Below are positions 17,125-24,835 of a DNA stretch of 64,000 bases, piece by piece. Source of the stretch: Prevotella melaninogenica. GTDB lineage: Bacteria; Bacteroidota; Bacteroidia; Bacteroidales; Bacteroidaceae. The notes under the pieces were generated by a model, which worked only from the letters and a program-made list of their open reading frames with translations, made no database searches and was not told where the DNA came from. The stretch's first letter is position 1; each line of letters begins with the position of its first letter. The translations under genes were made by a program, and so were the position numbers. Location: NCBI RefSeq assembly GCF_013267595.1, contig NZ_CP054011.1:1316147-1380146 (forward strand), in the 5' to 3' direction.

Positions 17125-19002
17125 CTATCTTGCTCTCATCGCATTAAGAACGGCAAGAACCATCACACCGACATCAGCAAAAACGGCTAATCCCATGCTT
17201 GCCATTCCAAAGGTGGCAAGAAGAAGGACTGCAACCTTAATACCGATAGCGAACCATGCGTTCTCCTTTGCTATGAAAATAGTACGGCATGAGAGTTCTA
17301 TGGCAAGTGCTATCTTCGAAGGTTTATCGTCCATCAGTACGACATCGGCTGCCTCGATAGCAGCATCACTGCCCAAAGCACCCATAGCAATGCCCACATC
17401 AGCACGTGCTAACACTGGTGCATCATTGATTCCATCACCGACGAAGGCAATTGTTTCATCTGCATTTTTCTCTGCAATGAGACGCTCAACATGCTTTACT
17501 TTGTCAGTAGGGAGCAGTTCTGCATAGTATTCCGTCACCTTTGTCTGCTCGGCAACTTGCTCAACAACTTCCCTCTTGTCGCCGCTCAGCATAACAGTCT
17601 TACTAACCCCCAACTGCTTCAGAGACTCTATAGCCTTCACAGCATCAGCCTTCAGCTGGTCAGAAATTACGATATGACCTGCATATTCACCATCAATCGC
17701 AACGTGAACAATAGTACCCGCATGGCTCGTACAACGCTTACAGGTAGGGATTGTAATACCTAATGTTGCCATTAAACGGCTGTTACCAACACTTACTTTC
17801 TGATTATTAACAGTGGCAGTAATGCCCTGTCCCGCTGTTTCTTGTATATCTTCAACAGTGCAATTATCCTTTTCATTCGCATATGCCATACGGAGAGCAA
17901 GGGCGATTGGATGGGTAGAATAACGTTCAACATGAGCTGCTAAATGAAGTAACTCATGCTCAGAGAGACTCTCTGGGTGGATAGCCTCAACATCAAAAGT
18001 ACCACGTGTCAATGTTCCTGTCTTATCGAATACTACCGTAGAGAGCTTTGACAAAGCATCCATATAGTTACCACCCTTAATAAGGATTCCCTTATGAGAA
18101 GCCCCACCGATACCCGCAAAGAAGGTAAGAGGAATAGAAATAACCAAAGCACATGGGCAACTTACAACCAAGAAGGTCAATGCACGATAGAGCCAAACAC
18201 CAAAGGCTGGTGCGTAACTATCATAGAAGAACGGAGGAATAACAGCCAAAGCAAGGGCGGAAATTACCACGATAGGCGTATAGACACGTGCAAAACGACG
18301 AATGAATGACTCACTACGTGACTTGTTATCACCTGCCTCTTCAACGAGTTGGATAATCTTTGCAGCGGTAGACTCGCTATATGGCTTTTCAACTTGTACC
18401 TTCAACACACCCGAAAGGTTAACACAACCAGAGATAACCTCCATGCCTGCACTTACATCACGTGGTATACTTTCACCCGTAAGGGCTACGGTATTAAGAC
18501 TGGAGGCACCCTCAAGCACCCTTCCATCTAATGGAATCTTCTCTCCCGGCTTAACAATCACAGTCTCACCAATCATCACTTCCTCTGGACTTACGCTCGC
18601 TACCACTCCGTTTCGCTCCACATTGGCTACATCTGGACGAATATCCATCAGTTCAGAGATGGAGTCGCGCGCCTTATCTTCCGCATAATGCTCAAAGAGT
18701 TCGCCTAACTGGAAGAACAACATCACGAAGACTCCTTCGATAAACTGTGGTTCGGCACCGGGTAGGAAACCGATGAGCAATGCTCCGATAGTCGCAATAC
18801 TCATAAGGAAGTTCTCATCAAAAGGATCGCCTTCCATGATTCCCTCAACCGCTTCACCTAATACATCATAACTGATAACCAGATAAGGAACCAAATAAAC
18901 AAGCAGCACCTGCCACATTGGAAGTGCTGCGAAATGCTCTACTAACCATGCTCCTACAAGGAGTACAGCCGTAAGAATGATTCTTATAAGTTTCTTTTTC
19001 AT
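17125..19002 (-). CDS. Heavy-metal translocating P-type ATPase (Zn/Cd/Pb type)
   Basis: 625 residues. P1B ATPase signatures are present: the CPC metal site in VVSCPCALVIS, the phosphorylated aspartate in DKTGTLT (about residue 326), the HP motif (STHPIALALR) and the hinge GDGINDAPVLARAD. There is no N-terminal metal-binding domain with CxxC; the protein starts directly with a hydrophobic region. This is a short ZntA/CadA form that exports Zn2+, Cd2+ or related ions. A perfect 8-bp inverted repeat (19056-19074) lies in the promoter, suggesting metal-dependent repression or activation. Metal specificity cannot be fixed from sequence alone. Confidence 0.9.
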   Translation of the reverse strand: MKKKLIRIILTAVLLVGAWLVEHFAALPMWQVLLVYLVPYLVISYDVLGEAVEGIMEGDPFDENFLMSIATIGALLIGFLPGAEPQFIEGVFVMLFFQLGELFEHYAEDKARDSISELMDIRPDVANVERNGVVASVSPEEVMIGETVIVKPGEKIPLDGRVLEGASSLNTVALTGESIPRDVSAGMEVISGCVNLSGVLKVQVEKPYSESTAAKIIQLVEEAGDNKSRSESFIRRFARVYTPIVVISALALAVIPPFFYDSYAPAFGVWLYRALTFLVVSCPCALVISIPLTFFAGIGGASHKGILIKGGNYMDALSKLSTVVFDKTGTLTRGTFDVEAIHPESLSEHELLHLAAHVERYSTHPIALALRMAYANEKDNCTVEDIQETAGQGITATVNNQKVSVGNSRLMATLGITIPTCKRCTSHAGTIVHVAIDGEYAGHIVISDQLKADAVKAIESLKQLGVSKTVMLSGDKREVVEQVAEQTKVTEYYAELLPTDKVKHVERLIAEKNADETIAFVGDGINDAPVLARADVGIAMGALGSDAAIEAADVVLMDDKPSKIALAIELSCRTIFIAKENAWFAIGIKVAVLLLATFGMASMGLAVFADVGVMVLAVLNAMRAR

Positions 19003-19037
19003 AATCTAAAACCTGTTACTGCATTAATATTCTGCTG

Positions 19038-19045
19038 CAAAGATA
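19038..19045 (-). promoter_or_regulatory. -7 box of the P-type ATPase promoter
   Basis: TATCTTTG on the minus strand, followed by a leader of about 30 bases to the ATG at 19002. Confidence 0.6.
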
Positions 19046-19055
19046 AAGATTATGT

Positions 19056-19074
19056 TTTGCAACTCGGTTGCAAA
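19056..19074. promoter_or_regulatory. Palindromic operator of the P-type ATPase gene
   Basis: TTTGCAAC-TCG-GTTGCAAA is a perfect 8-bp inverted repeat with a 3-base centre, 11 bases upstream of the -7 box and covering the -33 region. The layout suits a dimeric metalloregulator of Fur/Zur or ArsR type. No regulator gene is adjacent, so the binding protein would be encoded elsewhere. Confidence 0.65.
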
Positions 19075-19115
19075 GATGGCTGTAAATTAAATTTAGATAA
19101 TCGTTTTAATAAAGA

Positions 19116-19352
19116 TTAGTTGACTTGTGGCAATTGCCCAGTCTTATACTCATGCTTGAGCAAATGATACACATAGCCTGGACTTTGGTCATAAAGTCCA
19201 GTCCGTTTGTTCTGCAAAAGTTCAAGTGTCTTTGAAGAATAAACAATATCCAAAGCTTCTGCAGTATCCAAATGAAAGTCTTTTATAAGATAAGTTGTCA
19301 GCTCATCAATCGTGAAATTGACAAGGTGTTTAAATCTTTCTTGTTGAGTCAT
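19116..19352 (-). CDS. Small helical protein, third gene of the DUF3990 module
   Basis: 78 residues, all predicted helical, beginning MTQQERFKHLVNFTIDELTTYL and ending with the HLLKHEYKTGQLPQVN tail. Its ATG overlaps the DUF3990 stop by one base (TAATG), so it is translated in step with it. It resembles the short partner proteins that accompany DUF3990/DUF3791 genes. If the module is a toxin-antitoxin-like unit, this or the first gene would be the antidote; that is inference. No DNA-binding motif is clear. Confidence 0.75.
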   Translation of the reverse strand: MTQQERFKHLVNFTIDELTTYLIKDFHLDTAEALDIVYSSKTLELLQNKRTGLYDQSPGYVYHLLKHEYKTGQLPQVN

Positions 19353-19825
19353 TACTTTATTCTTCTTAATAATTTTACAGCCTTTTTAGTTCCAAAGAAA
19401 TACTGATTACTGAGCTTCTTAAACTTAAGCATCCTTGTAAACTGTGCTAAAGTGACTGCTCCCGTAGTGTACAGGTTAATAAGAAAGGCTACTCCATCAT
19501 CTGCTATAGGTCCGACAACGATATCATAATCATGCTGATAGTTTTTGTTTCTTGACCTATTATTAAAGATAAATGTTGCCCATTCAGGGGTAGTTCCTTC
19601 AAAAATCAGCACTTTCAAATCACCTTTATGTAAGGCACTCTCCTCGAATTCATATTCTTGTACAATGGCTTTACCCCCCAACGCTTGTTGCTTTCGTTTC
19701 GCCATTCGTTCTGCCTGCTCACGTATCGTCGTCAAGTAAAAGCCTTGTCCAAAGTCTTTTAGAGGGAAAGACTTTGCAAGATCAATCTCTGAAAAATCAG
19801 TATTAGTACCATGATAGAGTCTCAT
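19352..19825 (-). CDS. DUF3990 protein, ADP-ribosyltransferase-like fold
   Basis: 157 residues from the ATG at 19825. An upstream frame to 19852 exists, but 19825 has a strong GGAGGAGA ribosome site and overlaps the preceding stop as ATGA. The N-terminus reads LYHGTN (His5), then FGQGFYLTT (Tyr30) and an A-rich helix (QAERMAKRKQQA). These are the first two motifs of H-Y-E type ADP-ribosyltransferases, and the family DUF3990 has been placed near that fold. The third motif is not certain; the DIVVGPIADD segment is a conserved feature of DUF3990. It probably modifies a protein or nucleic acid. It is the middle gene of a tightly coupled three-gene set. Confidence 0.8.
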   Translation of the reverse strand: MRLYHGTNTDFSEIDLAKSFPLKDFGQGFYLTTIREQAERMAKRKQQALGGKAIVQEYEFEESALHKGDLKVLIFEGTTPEWATFIFNNRSRNKNYQHDYDIVVGPIADDGVAFLINLYTTGAVTLAQFTRMLKFKKLSNQYFFGTKKAVKLLRRIK

Positions 19826-20040
19826 GCCAATTCTCCTCCATTCTTTTGACAAACTTTGATAAGGTCATCTACCGTATCTTCTATAGACAATGTATGTTCC
19901 ACGTCATAATACTCTAAAAGAAATCGTATTCCTTTAAAGTTATAAAGATAGCGGAAAGATTGCTGCACCGTCAAGTTAAAACGCTCACCAAACGTTCTGA
20001 TAACAGCGTTCAAATAGGGGATTTTATACTGATCATCCAT
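19822..20040 (-). CDS. DUF3791 protein, first gene of the DUF3990 module
   Basis: 72 residues. The sequence YLNAVIRTFGERFNLTVQQS and FLLEYYDVEHTLSIEDTVDDL fits DUF3791, a short helical family nearly always next to DUF3990. Its stop overlaps the start of the DUF3990 gene as ATGA. Order and coupling resemble an antitoxin-first operon, but activity is unproven. Upstream is AT-rich DNA without a clear TAnnTTTG box. Confidence 0.78.
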   Translation of the reverse strand: MDDQYKIPYLNAVIRTFGERFNLTVQQSFRYLYNFKGIRFLLEYYDVEHTLSIEDTVDDLIKVCQKNGGELA

Positions 20041-20374
20041 AATACGTGAACTTTATATTGCAAAAATACTACATATTTTGTGTAGTACAAAATATTTAAG
20101 ATTGAAAAACATCATTCCCTCTTTCTTCCCTTTCCTTTTCATTTCCCTACCCTATTAGCGTTTAAAAGCAGTTCTTCCGTTAAATGCGTAGATTGTTAAT
20201 AGAATGAGATTCATCCAAAAACATGGTATGATTACCTCCAATTAGATGGTTTTACAAAGAGGGATAAACTACATGATAAACGCAATTAGGTGCAATGTCT
20301 ATCTGTCTTCTACTATCAACATATTCCCTTACTATATGAAGTTTGTAAATTATTTTCGTGCAACTCAAAACCAA

Positions 20375-20600
20375 TACATGCTCTTTTAGCTTCTTAAAGA
20401 CGCCTAATTGACTTGCAAAAGGTGCCCTTTAAGACCCTTACTAACGCCCTTTTGAAGCCCAATTAAGCACCTTTTATTTTACTACTTGATAACCAATTGA
20501 TTCTCTGTTGATTACAAACATGCTTTTTGTATGTGGTTTTGCCGTTATTTATTGATGTCTTATTCGAAATTATGTAATGATTTTTCAAACCCTTATCTAC
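20375..20600 (+). repeat. 226-bp dispersed repeat, copy 2 (upstream of dusB)
   Basis: Same length and orientation as 3042-3267. Invariant blocks include CTTAAAGACGCCTAATTGAC, TTGCAAAAGGTGCCCTTT, TAACGCCCTTTTGAAG, TTAAGCACCTTTT and TATGTAATGATTTTTCAAA. The outer AAAAGGTGC/GCACCTTTT pair is kept. It ends 232 bases before the dusB ATG. The rest of 20041-20832 holds only the dusB promoter and AT-rich sequence. Confidence 0.85.
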
Positions 20601-20819
20601 CTATTTTCGAAGTCTAAAAAGAAATGATTTTCAATGTCAGAGGATGAGAATAGGATAGATAGTTGACAGTCTTAGCCATATTTTTGTTTAATGAGCAACC
20701 TCGGCTCTTACGTTAAAGCAATACGAAAAGCATCCAAACATTGAACGGAAGAGCCTTAAAACTTTTCCTCCTTTTGCTTTTTTGCCTTCTTACTCCTTTA
20801 CTATTCAAAGCCTTTTCGT

Positions 20820-20827
20820 TACCTTTG
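20820..20827 (+). promoter_or_regulatory. dusB -7 box, six bases before the ATG
   Basis: TACCTTTG ends at 20827 and the ATG begins at 20833. With the usual distance from -7 box to transcription start, the mRNA would begin at or next to the start codon. Confidence 0.55.
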
Positions 20828-20832
20828 CACCT

Positions 20833-21792
20833 ATGAAAATAGGAACAATAGATTTGGGGGAACGCCCACTATTCTTGGCTCCAATGGAAGATGTGACAGA
20901 TATTGGCTTCCGAAAGATGTGTAAACGCTTCGGTGCAGCCATGGTATATACGGAGTTTGTGTCGGCTGATGCCGTCATCCGTAGTATCAAGTCGACACTT
21001 TCAAAATTAGTCATTGACGATAGTGAGCGTCCTGTAGGAATACAGATATATGGCAGGGATGTAGCTTCAATGGTTGAAGCAGCTAAGATTGTAGAACAGG
21101 TAAAGCCCGATGTGATTGACATTAACTTTGGTTGTCCAGTGAAGAAGGTGGCAAACAAGGGTGCTGGCTCTGGTATGTTGAAGAACATCCCACTGCTACT
21201 TGACATCACAAGAGAGGTAGTGAAGGCTGTCAACACACCAGTCACAGTAAAGACTCGATTAGGTTGGGACAACGATAACTTGATTATTACCGACCTTGCA
21301 GAACAGCTACAAGACTGTGGTATACAGGCATTAACCATTCATGGACGCACTCGCGCACAGATGTACACAGGCGAAGCTGACTGGACATTGATTGGTGAGG
21401 TGAAGAACAATCCACGCATTCATATCCCCATCATAGGCAATGGTGATGTTACAAGTATTGAAGAAGCGCACGAGAAGTTCGACCATTATGGTGTTGATGC
21501 GGTGATGATTGGTCGTGCTACCTTTGGTTGTCCGTGGCTCTTTAATCAAGGTGAGAAGCAGCTAACAATAGATGACAAAATAGACATTCTTGAAGAGATG
21601 CTGCGCATAAATGTGGATCGTATCGATGAGCATCGTGGTATCTTGCATACACGTCGACACTTAGCTGCATCGCCAATCTTCAAAGGAATCCCTGATTTTA
21701 AGAAGACACGCATCGCTATGTTGCGCACAACAAAGATGGATGAGTTGATGGCTATCCTTGAAGATTGCAGGGAAAAACTAAGGGAAGAATGA
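20833..21792 (+). CDS. dusB: tRNA-dihydrouridine synthase B
   Basis: 319 residues. An FMN-binding TIM barrel begins MKIGTIDLGERPLFLAPMED. The catalytic cysteine lies in NFGCPVKKV (about residue 102), and the FMN phosphate site in GNGDVTS and MIGRATFG. It reduces uridines in the tRNA D-loop. The frame is open upstream to 20782, but the ATG at 20833 gives the family start and the upstream part overlaps the promoter. A terminator at 21849-21884 is shared with the convergent tRNA gene. Confidence 0.93.
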   Translation: MKIGTIDLGERPLFLAPMEDVTDIGFRKMCKRFGAAMVYTEFVSADAVIRSIKSTLSKLVIDDSERPVGIQIYGRDVASMVEAAKIVEQVKPDVIDINFGCPVKKVANKGAGSGMLKNIPLLLDITREVVKAVNTPVTVKTRLGWDNDNLIITDLAEQLQDCGIQALTIHGRTRAQMYTGEADWTLIGEVKNNPRIHIPIIGNGDVTSIEEAHEKFDHYGVDAVMIGRATFGCPWLFNQGEKQLTIDDKIDILEEMLRINVDRIDEHRGILHTRRHLAASPIFKGIPDFKKTRIAMLRTTKMDELMAILEDCREKLREE

Positions 21793-21794
21793 AC

Positions 21795-21845
21795 AATTAG
21801 GCTAATTAGCCCAATAAGCCTAATTAGGCTAATTAGCCCAATAAA
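21795..21845. repeat. AATTAGGC tandem repeat, copy 2
   Basis: Two units of about 26 bases (AATTAGGCTAATTAGCCCAA followed by TAAGCCT), directly after the dusB stop. Same family as 2951-3007. Confidence 0.75.
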
Positions 21846-21848
21846 ACA

Positions 21849-21884
21849 AAAAAGGGAAGAAACCAAACGGCTTCTTCCCTTTTT
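21849..21884. terminator. Bidirectional terminator between dusB and tRNA-Pro
   Basis: AAAAAGGGAAGAA and TTCTTCCCTTTTT pair around ACCAAACGGC. A-tract on one side and T-tract on the other suit termination in both directions. Confidence 0.85.
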
Positions 21885-21887
21885 CTG

Positions 21888-21960
21888 TCGGGATGACCAG
21901 AGTCGAACTGGCGACCCCTACGTCCCGAACGTAGTGCGCTACCAACTGCGCTACATCCCG
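21888..21960 (-). tRNA. tRNA-Pro (anticodon CGG)
   Basis: The minus strand folds as a full cloverleaf: acceptor CGGGATG/CATCCCG with discriminator A, D stem GCGC/GCGC with the AGTTGGTA loop, anticodon stem CTACG/CGTAG with loop TTCGGGA (anticodon CGG, reads CCG), and T arm GCCAG-TTCGACT-CTGGT. The length is 73 bases and the CCA end is not encoded. It stands alone between dusB and murF. Confidence 0.95.
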
Positions 21961-22035
21961 ATAGCTTAAAAGCAAGTGCAAAGTTAACTATTTTCTCGGA
22001 ACTAACACAAACTTTATCGCCGTTTTTCTTTCTTG

Positions 22036-23358
22036 TTATAGCAAGGCTGGAAGCTCAAAAAGCTTGATGCCATTACTACCTTTTATCAAGATATAATGAT
22101 CTTCTGGACGATGAAGAGCTATCTCCTTTTTCACCTCATCAATGTCGCGGAACTTGAGGAAATCGGTTTGTGTCTTACCAAACTCCTCTCCAACAAGCCA
22201 TACATTACGAATGTCTGTAGCCTTAAGCAATTCCACAACCTTCTGATGTTCTTCTGCAGACGCATCTCCAAGTTCACGCATATCACCGAGGATAGCCATC
22301 TTATTCTCAACCTCCATCAGTTGGAAGTTCTCTATCGCAGCAGCCATACTGGATGGATTAGCATTGTAAGCATCCACAATAAGCTTGTTATGTGCTGTCT
22401 CAGTCAACTGCGAACGATTGTTATGAGGCACATAGTTCTCCAGAGCATAGTTGATTTGCTGTGGCGTAACACCAAAGTGAAGACCAATAGCTATGGCTGC
22501 CAACATATTATCTAAGTTGTAAGAACCAATGAGATGGGTTTGTACTTCATAGATAGTAGGTGCTGGCTGGTGGGTGTTGAGACTTGACGACTGCCACTCA
22601 AACTTCAAACACGGAGCGCAGCTAACAACATAACCTTGCACATCAGCAGTTTCATCTTGTCCGTAAGTTATGATACGATCAAACGCTCGCTGTTCTGCCA
22701 TTTCCGTCAAATCGGGATTGCTCTCGTTGAGGAACAGTAAACAACCATGAGCTTTAAGGAAATCATAAAGTTCACCCTTGGTCTTCTTTACGCCCTCAAA
22801 ACTACCAAAACCCTGAAGATGTGCACGACCGACATTAGTAATCAAACCACAAGTTGGCTCTACGTATGTTACCAATTTTTCAATGTCACCAGGGTGAGAA
22901 GCACCCATCTCGATAACCGCAATCTCATGTTCTGGCCGAATACCTAACAACGTACGAGGTACACCTACATCGTTGTTATAGTTCGCCTCCGTATGATGTA
23001 CATTAAACTTCTCAGCCAATACGGCAGAGATAAGTTCTTTACTTGTCGTCTTTCCGTTTGTTCCTGTAATACCAATCACAGGGATTGAGAACTGACGACG
23101 ATGCTCGCGTGCCAATTCTTTATAAGTTACAAGGGCGTCATCAACGAGGATATAACGCTCGTCTCCTGCCTTTGCATATTCCTTTTCGTCAATGATTGCA
23201 TAGCTACAGCCCTTTTCTAAGGCAGCTTCTGCAAACTTATTACCATCGAATGATGCTCCCTTCAATGCCACGAAAATACTTCCTTCAGGACAGTTACGGC
23301 TGTCTGTGGTCACAACAGGGTGCGCTTGGTAAATCTTGTAAATCTCCTGTATATCCAT
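22036..23358 (-). CDS. murF: UDP-N-acetylmuramoyl-tripeptide--D-alanyl-D-alanine ligase
   Basis: 440 residues from the ATG at 23358 (MDIQEIYKIYQ). The frame runs on to 23520, but a promoter box TACCTTTG at 23381-23388 lies inside that extension. The ATP-binding loop GITGTNGKTTSKE is at about residues 96-108, followed by the Mur-ligase central domain (NYNNDVGVPRTLL) and the C-terminal domain with DAYNANPSSM. It adds D-Ala-D-Ala to the UDP-MurNAc-tripeptide in the cytoplasm, completing the peptidoglycan precursor. Length fits (about 430-460). Confidence 0.95.
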   Translation of the reverse strand: MDIQEIYKIYQAHPVVTTDSRNCPEGSIFVALKGASFDGNKFAEAALEKGCSYAIIDEKEYAKAGDERYILVDDALVTYKELAREHRRQFSIPVIGITGTNGKTTSKELISAVLAEKFNVHHTEANYNNDVGVPRTLLGIRPEHEIAVIEMGASHPGDIEKLVTYVEPTCGLITNVGRAHLQGFGSFEGVKKTKGELYDFLKAHGCLLFLNESNPDLTEMAEQRAFDRIITYGQDETADVQGYVVSCAPCLKFEWQSSSLNTHQPAPTIYEVQTHLIGSYNLDNMLAAIAIGLHFGVTPQQINYALENYVPHNNRSQLTETAHNKLIVDAYNANPSSMAAAIENFQLMEVENKMAILGDMRELGDASAEEHQKVVELLKATDIRNVWLVGEEFGKTQTDFLKFRDIDEVKKEIALHRPEDHYILIKGSNGIKLFELPALL

Positions 23359-23380
23359 TGCGTTTACTTTATTCTTTGTG

Positions 23381-23411
23381 CAAAGGTAATCTAAATGAAA
23401 GACAATGCAAA
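23381..23411 (-). promoter_or_regulatory. murF promoter
   Basis: -7 TACCTTTG (23381-23388) and -33 TTTG (23408-23411), 19-base spacer, minus strand. The leader would be under 20 bases. Confidence 0.65.
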
Positions 23412-23505
23412 GCAATGAATGTCTTTTTTTATTATCAGAAATCATCTTCAAGCTGTTGGAGTGATTGCTATTAGATTCCACACAACGATAGATAGCAAGG
23501 GAACT

Positions 23506-23562
23506 AACGCCCCGCACCATTGGTGTTAAGCCTCCGCACCAATGGTGCGGAGCATCAACACA
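23506..23562. repeat. CACCAATGGTG palindrome array, copy 3
   Basis: ACGCCCCGCACCATTGGTG, then TTAAGCCTCC, then GCACCAATGGTGCGGAG and the tail CATCAACAC. It is the clearest copy of the family, with two palindromic units about 24 bases apart. Confidence 0.8.
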
Positions 23563-23624
23563 ACAAAAAAAGATGGTAAAGAGTTTCTATCAGAACCCTA
23601 TAATCTCTTATAAAACATGACTAC

Positions 23625-24596
23625 TTAAAACGCAACATACGGACGCAGACGTTCGATTGCTTCGGGCGTAAAGTCCTTTAACAAGTGGAGTTGTGAGAGA
23701 CTGGTTAGTTTCCCCTTCAATCGCCTATAGTCGCAAATAGCCTTAGCCTGATAGAAATTCACATAAGGATGCTTACGAAGTTGTGCGAGAGTTGCAGTAT
23801 TTAGGTTTATCTTCTCTGTCTGTGGGTTAGCGATAGAGAAGTAAGGTAGGCTTTCTTCTGGGAATCCTTCAATCTCTTGCAGTTGTCCCACAGCAACGTA
23901 TCCACCTAATCGTTTACCGTAGTTAAGAATGGCACGTGCCCACCCTGAGCCTATACCGGGGACTTTCTTTAGCTGGGTTGTATCAGCAGTAACGAGATTG
24001 ATATGTTCACCAACTTTTAGCTTCAATGGATAGCGAAGGGTGTCACGGTCATTCCCTCTGTTAGGTTTATACGTGTTTTGTGCCTTATAGGCCTCATAAG
24101 CTGCATGAGCAGCCTGCTTATCAGCTTCTTTTTGAGCAATATAAGCTTGTACAGAGGCGAGCGTGGAGGCTGGTTCGTAATCATCACCAATCGTTATATA
24201 GGGTTCTAACGCTCGATACTGTTTGCGCGTAAGACCATAGAGGCGGGCAAAGTCCATCGGTGAATGATAGACTCCTCCTTTAGAACGATACTTGATGATA
24301 TTACGTACTTGGAAAGGAGCTAAACCTAACTGCTGCAGCTGCTCGGCTGTAGCTGTATTTGGATCGAAAGGAAATAGGTGTTTACCTTCAGCTGTTTCAA
24401 CTATAGGAAGTTGCTCTTTACGGGAGAAAGAAGTGGGTTTATTCTTACTTATACTATCGCTTTTCACAGCAGAAGTTTCCGTTGTTTGATTGCCAACAAA
24501 GATAATCAAACCAATGCTACCAACGATAAACAGCAAGAGTAGCAACAGCACTTTTCGATCGGAACGATGGAGATAGAAAATTGATTTTAGGTTCAT
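23625..24596 (-). CDS. Helix-hairpin-helix (ComEA-like) membrane-anchored protein
   Basis: 323 residues from the ATG at 24596; three more codons are open to a TTG. One transmembrane helix (about residues 16-36, VLLLLLLFIVGSIGLIIFVG) leads into a periplasmic part with at least three HhH motifs: ATAEQLQQLGLAPFQVRNII near 80, VPGIGSGWARAIL near 215, and LNTATLAQLRKHPYVNFYQA near 260. ComEA-type HhH proteins bind DNA non-specifically outside the inner membrane during uptake. Bacteroidetes carry longer multi-HhH forms like this one, whose role in competence is unproven. It stands alone, about 270 bases from murF. Confidence 0.82.
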   Translation of the reverse strand: MNLKSIFYLHRSDRKVLLLLLLFIVGSIGLIIFVGNQTTETSAVKSDSISKNKPTSFSRKEQLPIVETAEGKHLFPFDPNTATAEQLQQLGLAPFQVRNIIKYRSKGGVYHSPMDFARLYGLTRKQYRALEPYITIGDDYEPASTLASVQAYIAQKEADKQAAHAAYEAYKAQNTYKPNRGNDRDTLRYPLKLKVGEHINLVTADTTQLKKVPGIGSGWARAILNYGKRLGGYVAVGQLQEIEGFPEESLPYFSIANPQTEKINLNTATLAQLRKHPYVNFYQAKAICDYRRLKGKLTSLSQLHLLKDFTPEAIERLRPYVAF

Positions 24597-24739
24597 AGTA
24601 TACAATGTTTAAACTCTGATGAATCCTTCAAAAGAAGAAATCATTATATATATAAGGGAGGGTTAGAGGATTATTAAGTATTAGTTGGTGATAATAGGTT
24701 GTAAATTAATGTTGGAAGTTAATACTTCGTTTTTTCTTA

Positions 24740-24770
24740 CCCATCCCCTCTCCTATTGGAGAAGGGGTGG
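24740..24770. repeat. GC-rich palindrome (CCCATCCCCTCTCC/GGAGAAGGGGTGG)
   Basis: Near-perfect inverted repeat with a TATT loop in the 238-base space between the HhH gene and the symporter gene. It belongs by composition to the GC-rich palindromes that follow dgt, argS, the DUF559-RNase H gene and fabI, but here it is about 65 bases from the nearest stop. Confidence 0.55.
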
Positions 24771-24835
24771 TATAGGATTTCTTCTCATACTTTTCAAGGA
24801 TAGAGAAGATAGAGGAAAAATGCGTACCTAATGGC

